Shown here in pieces: positions 23,060 through 33,811 of a DNA stretch of 64,000 nucleotides (the first letter of the stretch is position 1; the number at the start of each line of letters is the position of its first letter). The translations under genes were made by a program, and so were the position numbers. Origin of the DNA: Girardinichthys multiradiatus (Eukaryota > Chordata > Actinopteri > Cyprinodontiformes > Goodeidae); assembly GCF_021462225.1 (NCBI RefSeq), contig NC_061806.1:3653234-3717233 (forward strand), given 5' to 3'. The notes beneath the pieces are model-generated. The model was given only the letters and a program-made list of their open reading frames with translations, ran no database searches and was not told the origin of the DNA.

Positions 23060-24420
23060 TTAATGTTCTGCTAACTCAGGGATGGGCTGAAAACTTGGCA
23101 GTGTGAAACCAGTGCATAAGGCCTGAACAGACAGTCGAAGGCACAAAAGTTCAGTTCTGGGGCCCAGTTCCAAGGTGGGCTCCGTCCACACTAAGGCTGG
23201 GTGTTCAGCCCTCTCTAGCCAGTGAAGCCACTCCTCCAGAGCCAATTTAATGGCTGAGTTCCACGTCACCTACATCATACTTCCTTTCAGCGTCACTGAG
23301 TCGGCGAGAGAAAAAAGCACAGGGGTGCAGTTTCTTATCAGTTTGTGATTGTTGTGACAACACTGCCCCCACTCTGGTGTCAGAAGCATCGACCTCCAAT
23401 ACAAATTGTTTGGATGGATCTGAATGAGTAAGGATGGAGGCTCTAGAAAATTTGTCTTTCAAGGTCTGGAATGCATTGTTCACTTTTGGGGTCCAGGAGA
23501 AAAGAGTCTTAGTGGAGGTCAAGGCAGTGAGGAGGGCAGCTGTCTGACTATAGTTTCTGATAAACCTCTGATAAAAATTGGCAAATCCCAAGAAACGCTG
23601 TAGCCGTTTACAGGAATCTCTAACTGGCCAGTCGAGTACAGCCTTAATCTTTTCAGGGTCCGAGCGGACCTGTCCGCCCTCTAAAATGAAACCCAGGAAT
23701 GTAACAGAAGGTTGATGAAACTCACATTTCTCGGCCTTTACAAAAAGCCGGTTCTCCAGAAGCCGTTGAAGTACTAGGCGGACATGATGCTCCTCCATGT
23801 TCTTGGAATAAATCAAAATATCATCCGAGTAGACAGAAACAAAAATGTTCAGAAAATCTCTGAGAACGTCATTTACTAAAGCCTGAAAGACTGCTGGTGC
23901 ATTGCAAAGACAGGAAAGGCATTACTAAGTACTCAAAGTGTCCAAGTGGTGTCTTGAAGGCCATTTTCCACTCATCAGGAAGGGGATACTTATTCTTGAT
24001 AGTGATCTGGTTTAAACCCCTATAATCAATGCAGGGACCCATCTTTCTTACCTACAGAGAAAATACCCGCTCCTAAAGGGGACGAGGAGTGGCGAATTAC
24101 TCCTGCAGACAAAGACTCATTAATGTACTTCTCCATAGGCTGACTCTCAGGTCGAGAAATATTATAGAGTCGGCTGGATGGGAGTGGGGCCCCTGGGAGG
24201 AGGTCAATAGCACAGTTGTACAGTCTGTGAGGTGGCAGGGACGAGGCCTTGGCCTTACTAAATACCTGTCTCAGATCGTGATACTCGGTGGGAACTTGTG
24301 AGAGATCTGAAGGATCATTATCAATGTTCTCTAACTCAGGGGGACTTTGAGAAACAGCTGACTGGATGCAGGAAGAGAGACAATGAGTGGACCATGAGTC
24401 GACTCGACACTGACAAATTT
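23060..24420 (-). pseudogene. Gypsy reverse transcriptase and RNase H, with internal deletion
   Basis: The minus-strand reading includes the lead-in ending [17 protein letters not shown], an IDYRGLNQ block (about 24035), then [19 protein letters not shown] and the catalytic box as [12 protein letters not shown] (usually YLDD; here YSDD). The thumb has [15 protein letters not shown] and the RNase [17 protein letters not shown]. The jump from KYPLP directly to EWKMAF removes about 30 residues that normally hold the first catalytic aspartate, so the enzyme cannot work. Frame changes near 23920 and 23260 add to the damage. Confidence 0.83.
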
Positions 24421-24443
24421 AAGTGCGGATTGTACATTTGTAA

Positions 24444-24920
24444 TATTGAAGCCGTCTCTGCTTCCCCGGGTCCGTTGATTTGGGTACAGGTTTCAAAGAG
24501 TGAAATAAACACAAGTACAATCTACTTTATGTTCGCCTCTGCAGAGTGAGAGATGGAGACTCCAGCCAAGTATCTGCGAGCCCAACTCTGATCAACTCTT
24601 GCTTCCAGCTAGTTTTATTCAGTCTCAAGGGTGTGCTCAACATATACATATATCATGGCACACATGTATAACATAACATAACAGTCCAAATAAGGAATAC
24701 TTCTGATTGTAACATGCAACTCATCCTCCCCTGTCTCTGGCCTTCCTTGTCCTCTTCTAATTTATGACCTTGCACTCTCTATGCTTCTCACTCCCTATGT
24801 TTTCACTCCCCTAGGCCCCTTCTTTGCTTCACTCCCTAAGCTTGACCCCCCTATTTCCACACATTGCAGTTACACACATAGATAAGTCATATTACACACA
24901 TAGATATTTTATATTCTACA
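24444..24920 (-). repeat. ERV-1 3' LTR
   Basis: Plus-strand start TATTGAAGCCG (the partner has TGTTGAAGCCA), end TATATTCTACA. The canonical terminal TG has become TA at this edge. Orientation follows the interior genes. Confidence 0.9.
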
Positions 24921-24932
24921 ATTCCCCCTTTT
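24921..24932 (-). promoter_or_regulatory. ERV-1 polypurine tract
   Basis: On the minus strand, AAAAGGGGGAAT immediately precedes the 3' LTR, the expected site for plus-strand DNA priming in retroviral reverse transcription. Confidence 0.75.
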
Positions 24933-25052
24933 GAACTCTTATAAAAGAGTTCACAATCTAAAATGTCCTTCTAAAGATAAGTAGAAATAATGTAAAAATA
25001 TTACTGTACCACCTGTAAAAGAGAAAATCATTAAACACATGCATGCATCATA

Positions 25053-27130
25053 TTATGTGTCCATGAATTCACACTCTGAGTCCTCATCTTGGTTATAGTC
25101 AGTTTGCAACAGTGGCATCGTTATCTTTGGATCCTTCTGCTCAATTGCAGAGGTGATGAGGCGCACCATCAGAGAACGAATGCATGGGACACAACAACAT
25201 CCACAGGTTATCATTATAGCTACAAATACTGCAATAGAAATTATTAAAGACATTATCAAACCATTCCAGTGTCCAAATATCCCTGACATCCACTCCTCCA
25301 GGGGATTATCAATTCCAGAATGTTCATGCATGGTGGCGGAGAGGGTTTTAAGTCCCTCTAAGGCCCTTGACACTGAACCGTCCGGTGCAGTGTTATTGGG
25401 AATAAAAGTACAACACATATCTCCAAACATGGCACACACGCCACCATTTTCAGCTAACAACATATCCAATGCCATCTTATTTTGTACTGCCATGAGAGAA
25501 GTTGGGGCCAATTGTTCAGATAAACCTTCTACAGCGTCTCGAGTTAGATTTGCCAGCCGCAAAACATTATAATGAATATAATTATTGCGGTCTACATTTT
25601 TATTGGGAGTTACTGGGAACAAGGCAGCTATAATAGGGATGTTTTCAGATCCAGCTGATATTTGATCTGCAAGTTTATACTCATTCGGGACTCCTCGCGG
25701 AACTCCATTTGCATCTATATAGGTGGGGGAACCCTGACTCAGGTCAAAAGTGGTTGAAGTGCTTCTTTTCATAATATGTCTTCTCCTGCGAGTGAGTGCC
25801 AGTGCCTTATCTTGTTGATATGTCACAGAGGTAATATTAAAACCAATTAAAATCAACGGGGCCTGCAATCTGACCATTGCACATACTCCTATGGTGTTAT
25901 CTGGTATATTAGTGAGAAGTCTATATCCTCCGCAGTAATAATATAATCCTGATCGTGCCCAGAGTCCAATCACTTTCCCAGACGTGGTGGTATTACACCA
26001 GTCCGAGGGAATTTGTCCTACATTCACCTCTGGGATGTTTGAGGTGAACTCAAAACAAAAATATGTCCCATTCAGCCTCTGAGGAGTGAATGGTCCTGTC
26101 TTAGTATTGTTTGGGATGGGTTGAAAGATGCTAGCTAGCGTGGTACAGTTGGCTGGGGTGGCTTCTTTAGTTAGTTGTAACATGCAACTGTACCCCCAAG
26201 CATCTTCCGGATATAAGGGGGCTGGGTCAGTGGTTAAGTGTGGTCTTGCAGATGCACATACAATGCAGTCAGACCTACTTTGTTCCTTTGCGATTTGCGT
26301 CATCCATTGCAGCCAAAGATTATCATCTGCATAACCTGTGGCCATCTGGATTATTTCTAGAGGCTGCAGGGTGGAGTAATCTACTTTCATCACCCCTTCT
26401 AGTTGATGTTCTGGTTCTGGAATTGTAGGAGTGCTAGTGGCCTGCACCTGGGGAGTCGGTTTATTTAAATTGACTTTGATTAGAACCTGGGGGTCGGTCC
26501 CTGTTACCTCTACCCCTAAAGTGAAATACATCACCTCATCCCACTTGTGAGAGGTGCGATGCAAACCTTCTTGTAACGATTTTATAGACAAAAATAGTGT
26601 ATTGACACCCCCCAGTGTGCTATGCGTTAACGCCCGTACCAGGCTGATTTGTTTGGCTTTTTCTTTATTCCGTAAATTTATATATGTCAGGGTGGGTGTC
26701 CACCTACCCGTATACCCCACCGTGTGACCCAAAGTTCCGCAAAGCTCGTTTCCCCATATAAACTCATAGTCCTGCCTGCAGCGCATTGGGTGGACACGTC
26801 GACATTGGCACACAAATACACATTATACCCCAACCAGGCAGTCGGATTCTTCCCACACTTTATAACATCACACAGGTCAAACCGAAAAGTGGTAGTTGCT
26901 CCTAACGTGTAATTTAATTCTAATCCCCCATAACGCTTAAAGCATACGTCCCCGGATGGAGTTACCCTAGACCTTTTGGACACCTTCCCGGAGTGATTTT
27001 CAGAACATATCTGGAATGGAAGTTCACAAAAATACCATAAGATAAACGTAACAATGAATACTGAGATTAACACTCCACCTATGATAAAACTCCTAGAGAG
27101 TCTAATTCCCTTTCTTTGGGTACTCATCAT
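25053..27130 (-). pseudogene. env: ERV-1 envelope glycoprotein (env), one frameshift
   Basis: The envelope reading starts at 27130 with a hydrophobic signal-anchor (SFIIGGVLISVFIVTFILWY). It shifts frame between 26813 and 26687, then runs open for over 550 codons to 25053. The surface subunit contains a CIVC (CxxC) motif. An Arg-rich stretch (RRRR then IMKR) near 25770-25800 fits furin-type cleavage. The transmembrane subunit has an ENGGVC...MCC CX6CC disulphide motif, a membrane span (LIISIAVFVAIMITC) and a Cys-rich cytoplasmic start. Together these describe a gamma-type, disulphide-linked SU-TM envelope. Only the single shift stands between this copy and an open frame; whether it is real or an assembly error is unknown. 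ERV-2 carries a related but badly decayed env. Confidence 0.88.
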
Positions 27131-27472
27131 TTTTTAAAAACTTATAAAACTCAAAACATAAACATAGAAAGTTAAATCATAACCTGAAAAAAAATACAAA
27201 AAATCAAAATGTAGTATAAAATATAAAATGTTCGCCAAACGGTGTCTTCTGGGGTGGGAGAGAAGCTCCACCACTTCCAGTGAGAGAGAAACTCAATCCG
27301 TCCCGCCTCTCCTTCTGCTGTTCTTTCTCCTCTTCAGCTCCCAGGTGTAGACTGACCTGGGGCCTGGCGTTCTCACACCTGGGGATTATTCTGCCCCTTC
27401 AGTGGTGTGAGAAATCTGATCTTCAGCTCTCAGGTGTAGACTGACCTAGAGCTAATTTATCTCACCCGGGGA

Positions 27473-28555
27473 TTATTCTGCCCCTTCTTGGGTGAGAGAA
27501 GTGAGATTGTCTTCTCCTGTGTTTTCGCTCAGATCCTCCTGGACCTGAGAAAGGGATCGTTGAGGTGGTTCTGCTCCTGCACACTGGCTCCAGTGATACC
27601 AAGTAGCGCCTTTGCCCTTCAGCCTGACTGCATGGGTTGTCCTCTCTGTGACCTGGAATGGACTGGTCCACCTTGGCTCTGACCACTTTCTTTTGATGAC
27701 TTTCAGGAGGACCCACTCGGCTTCTGATGTAGTAATTCCAACCCTGGTCTCTGGTTCTGCTGGGATCTGTTTGGAGAAAGCTGTAACAAGACTGTGGAGA
27801 GATCTGTAATAATCACGATGAGACATAGATTGTTCACACTCAGTGAGAAACGGTAACCTTGTTTGTAGACCTGGGAATGGCCTCCCTGTTTGCAGCTCAT
27901 GTTGGGTCAAACCGTGTTTCTGATTTATAGAACTCCGTACAGACATCCGAGCTAATGGCAAAGCCGTAACCCAATTCATTTTGGACTGTGCACAGATCTT
28001 AGCCAATTTGGTCTTAAGGGTTCGATTCATTCTTTCAACCTTCCCCTGTGACTGTGGATTATACACAGTGCCAAATGAGTGTTTTAGTCCCAGAAATCTT
28101 CCCACTTCTTTGAGTTCCTCATTTTTGAAATGTGTTCCGTTGTCAGACCTTATTTTAGCTGGAAAACCGTGTCTAGGGATATAATGATTTATCAAACACT
28201 TTACCACAGATTTGCTGTCTTCCTTTTTTGTAGGCCACGCCTCCGGCCATCCAGTAAATGCATCCACACACACCAACAGATATCTGAACCCATTCACTCT
28301 CTCAGTCATGTCTGTATAATCAATGATAACCTCTTTTCCTGCCATTGGGTCTACTGGGAACTTTCCAGGTGCTGTCTTCAAGGTTGGTCTGGTATTGAAC
28401 TGCCTGCACATCTCACATGAATTAATCCAATGCACTGCCGTTGCCACCGTAAGGTTTCTAGATAGAAAACTGCACTCAAACACCCGCAATGAGAGACAGC
28501 TGCTATCCACAGCTGCTTCTCCAGTCATACACAAATTTTCACTCACTCCTAACAA
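27473..28555 (-). pseudogene. pol: ERV-1 integrase (3' end of pol)
   Basis: About 360 codons remain open. The zinc-binding end is represented by NSCEMCRQF. The catalytic core gives IDYTDMTERVNGF (first Asp), SDNGTHFKNEEL (second Asp) and QGKVERMNRTLKTK (Glu). The C-terminal part has WTSPFQVTERTTHAVRLKG and WYHWSQC, like the gamma/epsilon-retroviral integrase tail. The N-terminal HH portion is incomplete and upstream pol is gone, so this is a truncated frame that happens to be open. Env begins about 340 bp downstream. Confidence 0.85.
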
Positions 28556-29250
28556 GTCTGTAACACAGATTATTTCCTCTGCGCACAGCTCATGAGTTTT
28601 TTACCAAAAAGCCTGGTCTTGCTGAATTCTTGTATTCAGCTCACAGTTCATTTATTTTATCACAAACCTGATCTCATTGGATTATTTCCTCCAACTCACA
28701 GTTTATCACTTCACAGGACTTATTCTCAGACTGTGTTTGTGCTTTTATTATGTCTGTAATCCGGTTTTACTGAGGCAGAACTCCCGTAAAACACGGCATT
28801 CACACCCAAGTGTTTTGCCTGATCTTAGTGTATTTACTTTTCTATAGAATTTAAGGTTTCTCAATTCCTTAGGCCTCAAACCTAGCAAATAGTAAACCTC
28901 CACCGAGGAGTACTCTGAACTGCCACGTTCGAGAAACTACTATATTTTTCCACACAATAGCACCACTAAGTCTTGTAATTCTCTTAAAACAACATCTTAT
29001 TCACCAGTTTAAAACAACCTCCTATTCACCAGTTTAAATCCTAGTCAACATTTATGACACTCTTTTTCTTAAGTTTTCCCTGACTCAGACTTACTTAGAC
29101 ATCAGACAGAATATTAATTTAGCCTATCGAAAATCCAAAAGCAGAGTTTCGATTAAACAGGTTCTGCTTACCTGTTCTGTAGTTTTTGGCTAGCCGTGTC
29201 TGATGCCTGTTGGTCCTCGTCAGTGGTCCGAATTTATTTCGCCTGTTGTT
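28556..29250 (-). other. ERV-1 leader / deletion junction
   Basis: Between the primer site and the integrase there are only about 700 bp where a provirus would carry about 5 kb of gag and pol. No gag or RT motif is recognised. The deletion junction lies somewhere near 28560-28650. Confidence 0.6.
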
Positions 29251-29272
29251 CCAAATCCCGGACGAGCCACCA
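29251..29272 (-). promoter_or_regulatory. ERV-1 primer binding site, tRNA-Pro type
   Basis: Two bases inside the 5' LTR the minus strand reads TGGTGGCTCGTCCGGGATTT. This matches the 3' end complement of tRNA-Pro (TGGGGGCTCGTCCGGGATTT, as used by murine leukaemia virus) with one mismatch at position 4. Confidence 0.85.
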
Positions 29273-29274
29273 AT

Positions 29275-29751
29275 TGTTGAAGCCATCTCTGCTTCCCCGG
29301 GTCCGTTGATTTGGGTACAGGTTTCAAAGAGTGAAATAAACACAAGTACAATCTACTTTATGTTCGCCTCTGCAGAGTGAGAGATGGAGACTCCAGCCAA
29401 GTATCTGCGAGCCCAACTCTGATCAACTCTTGCTTCCAGCTAGTTTTATTTAGTCTCAAGGGTGTGTTCAACATATACATATATCATGGCACACATGTAT
29501 AACATAACATAACAGTCCAAATAAGGAATGCTTCTGATTGTAACATGCAACTCTTCCTCCCCTGTCTCTGGCCTTCCCTGTCCTCTTCTAATTTATGACC
29601 TTGCACTCTCTATGCTTCTCACTCCCTATGTTTTCACTCCCCTAGGCCCGTTCTATGCTTCACTCCCTAAGCTTGACCCCCCTATTTCCACACATTGCAG
29701 TTACACACATAGATAAGTCATATTACACACATAGATATTTTATATTCTACA
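29275..29751 (-). repeat. ERV-1 5' LTR
   Basis: Plus-strand start TGTTGAAGCCATC, end TATATTCTACA; 477 bp, the same length as its partner. On the minus strand it begins TGTAGAAT and ends GGCTTCAACA, giving the usual TG...CA ends. Confidence 0.92.
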
Positions 29752-30750
29752 AGGGCCTAAAATCAAAAGCGATGCAGAATGTTTCCGATTAAATAAAATG
29801 GTCAGCTTTAGGTTGCGTTCCCACTGCAGGTCTCAAATCCAATTTTTTCAGGTATTCGGGTCATCCATTTTGGGGGCATTGACCGACTGGGCTGCACAGT
29901 TCGACATGCGCAGCTCAACTGACGTCGCAGCTCTGACATCACCCAGGATTATAAAACCCCCAGAAAATAAACGTTTGTTGCTATTTCCTGCTTGTCTCAT
30001 GGGACAACGCAACGGAGGCGCATATCTGGAGCGACAGAACCTGCTCCACTTTTCAGGCTAACCCAAAGTGCACATTTTGTCCATAAAACTGCTGGTTTGA
30101 TCTCCCTAGACACCCAATGCGCATATATGTTCGTTTATTATTATTGTTAGCTAGTAATTTTTATCCTCTTTGTTTAGAACAGTGCTTGTTAGGTAGGTGA
30201 AGGTTTTTGGACCAAGAAAGTAATTATAATAAGGCTATATGGTTTCAATAAATTTTCACATATATATAAGAGAAACATTTGTGTTTATTTTGTGCAAGAG
30301 TGATTTATCTGTCAAAATAAGGTCAAAGTTCCCCCACCTATTGGTGAGGTAGCTGATTAAACAGTGACATTTAGCATGGTTTTGGTTAATAATTATTGTT
30401 TATTAAGGATAATTAACTAATTGTAATTATTACGTGCTTTGAGTCCATAATCACAACCCTAGAGGACATTTCTGATTTCTATTAATAAGCAATGATTTTT
30501 GGTTGAGAAAACTATTTTCCTGATTTATGATTTTTAATTATAAGTTTTGATAAATATTTATTAATCATAATCCTAACACAGGATTTGTTTTGTGTGGTCG
30601 TTCACATTACTTTGAAATGTTGCGGCTCCAAACTGACCCGCATGCGCATAGGAACAATACGAGCGTCGTCAAGCGCAGCACAGCAGTAAACTCTGAGAAA
30701 TAGGTGTTATGGTTTAAGTGCACATCTGGCTGATGTTTTGATCTCTGTTG
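29752..30750. other. Non-coding DNA, probable DNA-transposon remnants
   Basis: 29810-30060 contains ggttgcgttcccactgcagg and CpG-rich blocks. 30590-30680 has gtgtggtcgttcacattact. Both resemble terminal regions of fish hAT-like elements flanking an AT-rich core, but no transposase or precise ends are visible. The gypsy element interrupted at 24443 does not continue here. Confidence 0.35.
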
Positions 30751-30751
30751 A

Positions 30752-31419
30752 ATGTTGGTGGGGGCTTTCACACTCATGAGACGGACTCTACAACTCACAC
30801 AAGTGGGTCAGGTAGTGCAGCTCATCCAGGATGGCACATCAATGCGAGCTGTAGCAAGAAGGTTGGCTGTGTCTGTCAGGGTAGTGTCCAGAGTCTGGAG
30901 ACATCGTGGAGATCGATCTGCTGCCTGCAACATCCTTCAGCATGACCGGTTTGGCAGTGGGTCAGTAATGGTGTGGGGGGCATTTCTTTGGAGGGCTGCA
31001 TGACCCTCCATGTGCTCGCCAGAGGTAGTCTGGCTGCCATTAGGTACCGAGATGAGATCCTCAGACCCCTTGTGAGACCATATGCTGGTGCGGTTGGCCC
31101 TGGGTTCCTCCTAATGCAGGACAATGCTAGACCTCATGTGGCTGGAGTGTGTCAGCAGTTCCTGCAAGATGAAGGCATTGAAGCTATGGACTGGCCCGCC
31201 CGTTCCCCAGACCTAAATCCGATTGAGCACATCTGGGACATTATGTCTTGCTCCATCCACCAACGTCACGTTGCACCACAGACTGTCCAGGAGTTGGCGG
31301 ATGCTTTAGTCCAGGTCTGGGAGGAGATCCCTCACGAGACCATCTGCCGTCTCATCAGGAGCATGCCCAGGCGTTGTAGGGAGGTCATACAGACACGTGG
31401 AGGCCAATCACAATACTGA
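30752..31419 (+). pseudogene. Tc1/mariner transposase with large internal deletion
   Basis: The reading opens with the paired-type helix-turn-helix ([35 protein letters not shown]). It then jumps straight to [35 protein letters not shown] (second Asp) and ARSPDLNPIEHIWD (Glu of the DDE triad). The stretch between, with the first catalytic Asp, is missing (roughly 130 residues by comparison with intact relatives). A single-base change in a G run near 30980 shifts the frame. The element is therefore non-autonomous. Its 3' side is cut by the Rex3 at about 31440. Confidence 0.87.
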
Positions 31420-31439
31420 GCCTCATTTTGACTTGTTTT

Positions 31440-32846
31440 AAGGACTCGTACTCGTCATACTCGTCGTCTTCCGCTTATCCGGGACCTGGTCGCGGGGGCA
31501 GCAGACTCAGCAGAGACACCCAGACGTCCCTCTCCCCAGACACCTCCTGCAGCTCCTCCGAGGGGAGCCCAAGGCGTTCCCAGGCCAGCCGAGAGACATA
31601 GTCCCCCCAGCGTGTCCTGGGCCGTCCCCTGGGCCTCCTCCCGGTTGGACGAGCCTGGAACACCTCCCAAGGAAGGCGTCCAGGAGGCATCCAGTATAGA
31701 TGCCCGAACCACCTCAACTGGCTCCTCTCGATGTGGAAGAGCAGCAGCTCTACTCCGAGCCCCTCCCGGATGGCCAAGCTCCTCACCCTATCTCTAAGGG
31801 AGTGCCTGGCAACCCTACGAAAGAAGCTCATTTCAGCCGCTTGTATCCGCGATCTCGTTCTTTCGGTCATCACCAAAAGTTCATGGCCATAGGTGATGGA
31901 AGGAATGTAGACCGACCGGTAAAGCGAGAGCTTCGCTTTTCGGCTTAGCTCTCTCTTCACCACAACGGACCCTCACTCCTGAACAAGACCCCTGAGATAC
32001 TTAAACTCCTCCATTTGAGGCAGGAACTCCCCTCCAACCTGAAGAGGACAAGCCACCCTTTTCCGGTCGAGAACCACAGCCTCGGACTTGGAGGAGCTGA
32101 TCCTCATCCCAGCAGCTTCACACTCGGCTGCGCACTGCCCCAGCGCATGCTGTAGGTCTTGGCTAAAGGGGGCCAGCATGACTACGTCATCTGCAGAAAG
32201 AAGAGATGAAATCCTCTGGTCCCCAAACCAGACCCCCTCTGGCCCTTGGCTGCGCCTAGAAATCCTGTCCATAAAAGTTATGAACAGGACCGGTGACAAA
32301 GGGCAGCCCTGCCGGAGTCCAACATGCACCGGGAACAGGTCCGGCTTAGTGCCGGCAATGCAAACCAAATTCCTGCTCCGCTTGTACAGAGACCGGATGG
32401 CCACTAATAAAGGGCCCCCGACTCCATACTCCTGGAGCACCCCCCACAGGGCATCACGAGGGATACAGTCGAATGCCTTCTCCAGGTCCACAAAACACAT
32501 GTAGACCGGTTGGGCAAATAGTACCCTGTAGAGGGTATAGAGCTGGTCCAGTGTTCCACGGCCAGGACGAAAACCACACTGCTCCTCCTGAAGCCAAGGC
32601 TGGACAATCGGCCGGACTCTCCTCTCTAATACCCTGGCGTAGGCCTTACCAGGGAGGCTGAGGAGTGTGATCCCCCTGTAGTTGGAATACACCCTCCGGT
32701 CACCCTTCTTATGAAGGGGGACCACCACCCCAGTCTGCCAGTCCATAGGCTCTGTCCCTGACCGCCACGCAATGTTGAAGAGGCGTGTCAACTATGACAG
32801 CCCCACAACATCCAGAGACTTGAGGTACTCAGGAGGGATCTCCCCC
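31440..32846 (-). mobile_element. Rex3 (RTE clade), 5'-truncated copy
   Basis: The minus-strand RT reads EYLKSLDV (start, about 32840), WQTGVVVPLHKKGDRRVY, EEQCGFRPGRGTLDQLYTL, FVDLEKAFDCIPRDALWG, VGLRQGCPLSPVLFITFMD. The catalytic box reads SADDVVMLA where FADD is usual. The C-terminal portion (QLRWFGHLYWMPPGRLPW, YVSRLAWERLGLP) and 3' tail (cttccgcttatccggg) follow. Two long open pieces cover 31973-32791 and 31475-31963. The sequence ggtgacaaagggcagccctg at about 32293 matches a classic Rex3 RT primer site. The endonuclease is absent because of 5' truncation, the usual outcome of LINE insertion. Confidence 0.9.
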
Positions 32847-32859
32847 TGATGCGGGGGAG

Positions 32860-33345
32860 ATGTAGGAATCATGTGCGTATTTTGCCCAGATCAGATGATA
32901 GCTCCAGGAAGTAGGGTTTTGGTGCAGAGACACCGTAGAGTATTTTCCATCTCTTGATTGAGATGATCACATTGGCCATTAGTCTGTGGGTGAAAACCAG
33001 AAGAGAGTTTGGTTTGAGCACCGAGGGCTGAACAGACATCCTTCCGCACTTCAGATGTGAACTTGGGGCCTCAATCTCATCTCTGAAGAGAGTCCGTGAA
33101 CTCTAAAAACATGGTGGATGAGTTGTTTAGCTTTCACAGATGCAGAAGGGAGCTTGGAGAAAGCGACAGGGTGACAAGCCTTAGCTCTTGCTACCTGGAT
33201 GAGCACGTAGGAAGGCGTATGATGCTGCGGTCCTGTCGTCCTCTTTTAGACAGGAAAAAAACGTTTTACCTAAAGACAACGTCCCTTGGGAGCTTCTGTA
33301 GCTTCTGCAGGCCTCAATGATCTCCTGATCTCCTGGCCAATCAGT
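32860..33345 (-). pseudogene. Gypsy integrase fragment
   Basis: Minus-strand reading with several frame breaks: RAKACHPVAFSKLPSASVKA, QLIHHVFRVHGLSSEMR, GPKFTSEVRKDVCSALGAQT, SSGFHPQTNGQCDHLNQEME. These are the integrase core and its second Asp and Glu neighbourhoods in gypsy elements, in a subfamily different from the two copies described above. It ends 320 bp before the lrrc3b exon. Confidence 0.65.
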
Positions 33346-33665
33346 GAACAGCAGTCTGTTCACATCACATGTAGTCCTTACTCAGCCCCAGTCATACCTG
33401 CTGAGGAGCAGGTACCAAAAATGTAGGTATGGGTACGGAAAAAATTTAATGGAAATATTCACAAAGCCCGCCGAGTGGAGTGTGCTAAATACAGCCAATG
33501 GAAAAGGGCTCTGGGTACATTGTGTATTCTGTGTGAATTATCAAAATACACATAGATAACAGTGTGTACATATTTCTAAATAGTCTGTTAAAAATATTGA
33601 CTGAATAATAGTCCTAAAACAATGGATAAAGTGTCTTGATTGACTTTCTGTTTATGTCATTCCAG
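33346..33665. other. Intron/upstream sequence of lrrc3b
   Basis: No coding sequence is seen. The stretch ends in a pyrimidine-rich tract and AG (tgtcattccag, AG at 33664-33665) that fits the 3' splice site before the lrrc3b coding exon. The upstream 5' UTR exon(s) were not located. Confidence 0.5.
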
Positions 33666-33666
33666 G
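33664..33666 (+). promoter_or_regulatory. 3' splice site of lrrc3b coding exon
   Basis: The tract ttgactttctgtttatgtca then ttccag precedes the exon; the exon would begin at 33666, giving a 146-base 5' UTR portion before the Met at 33812. Inferred from the consensus and from the usual LRRC3B gene structure. Confidence 0.6.
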
Positions 33667-33811
33667 TCCCAACACAGCATGATAAGATCAGTTCACACAC
33701 CGGCGTTGGTGGTAAGTGGAGTGTAAGGTCCAGCAGCCACTATGTCATGTGTATAAAGGACCAGTGGTGGTGTTGCGGCCCCAGGCGGGATGCTGCTGGA
33801 GGCTCATCAGT

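Larger units (their letters stand above)
21561..24443 (-). mobile_element. Ty3/gypsy retrotransposon, 3' two-thirds of pol
   Basis: Minus-strand order from 24420 leftward: RT lead-in ([21 protein letters not shown]), RT palm, RNase H and integrase. It belongs to the same subfamily as the plus-strand fragment at 16.6-18.4 kb (shared ISSATGLSPFE, GYQPPLF, ADEKDI). The 5' side (gag, protease) is cut off at 24443 by the LTR of ERV-1 and does not resume beyond the provirus. Sequence from 21561 to 22037 probably includes its 3' untranslated region or LTR, but ends were not identified. Confidence 0.8.
24444..29751 (-). mobile_element. ERV-1: endogenous retrovirus, gag and most of pol deleted
   Basis: Two 477-bp LTRs in direct repeat (24444-24920 and 29275-29751) bound a 4.35-kb interior read on the minus strand. 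From the 5' (right) end come a tRNA-Pro-like primer site, about 0.7 kb of leader, the integrase, env, a polypurine tract and the 3' LTR. Gag, protease, RT and RNase H are missing. The LTRs differ at only about nine positions by eye (roughly 98% identity), so insertion is recent in evolutionary terms. The integrase, the CX6CC motif in TM and the primer-site type place it with gamma-like (class I) retroviruses. The bases flanking the two LTRs do not match each other. Confidence 0.88.

Noticed and set aside
33716..33811. An earlier in-frame Met that would extend the lrrc3b protein by 32 residues
   Set aside because: The extension is not signal-peptide-like, and the Met at 33812 gives the family's conserved start and length.
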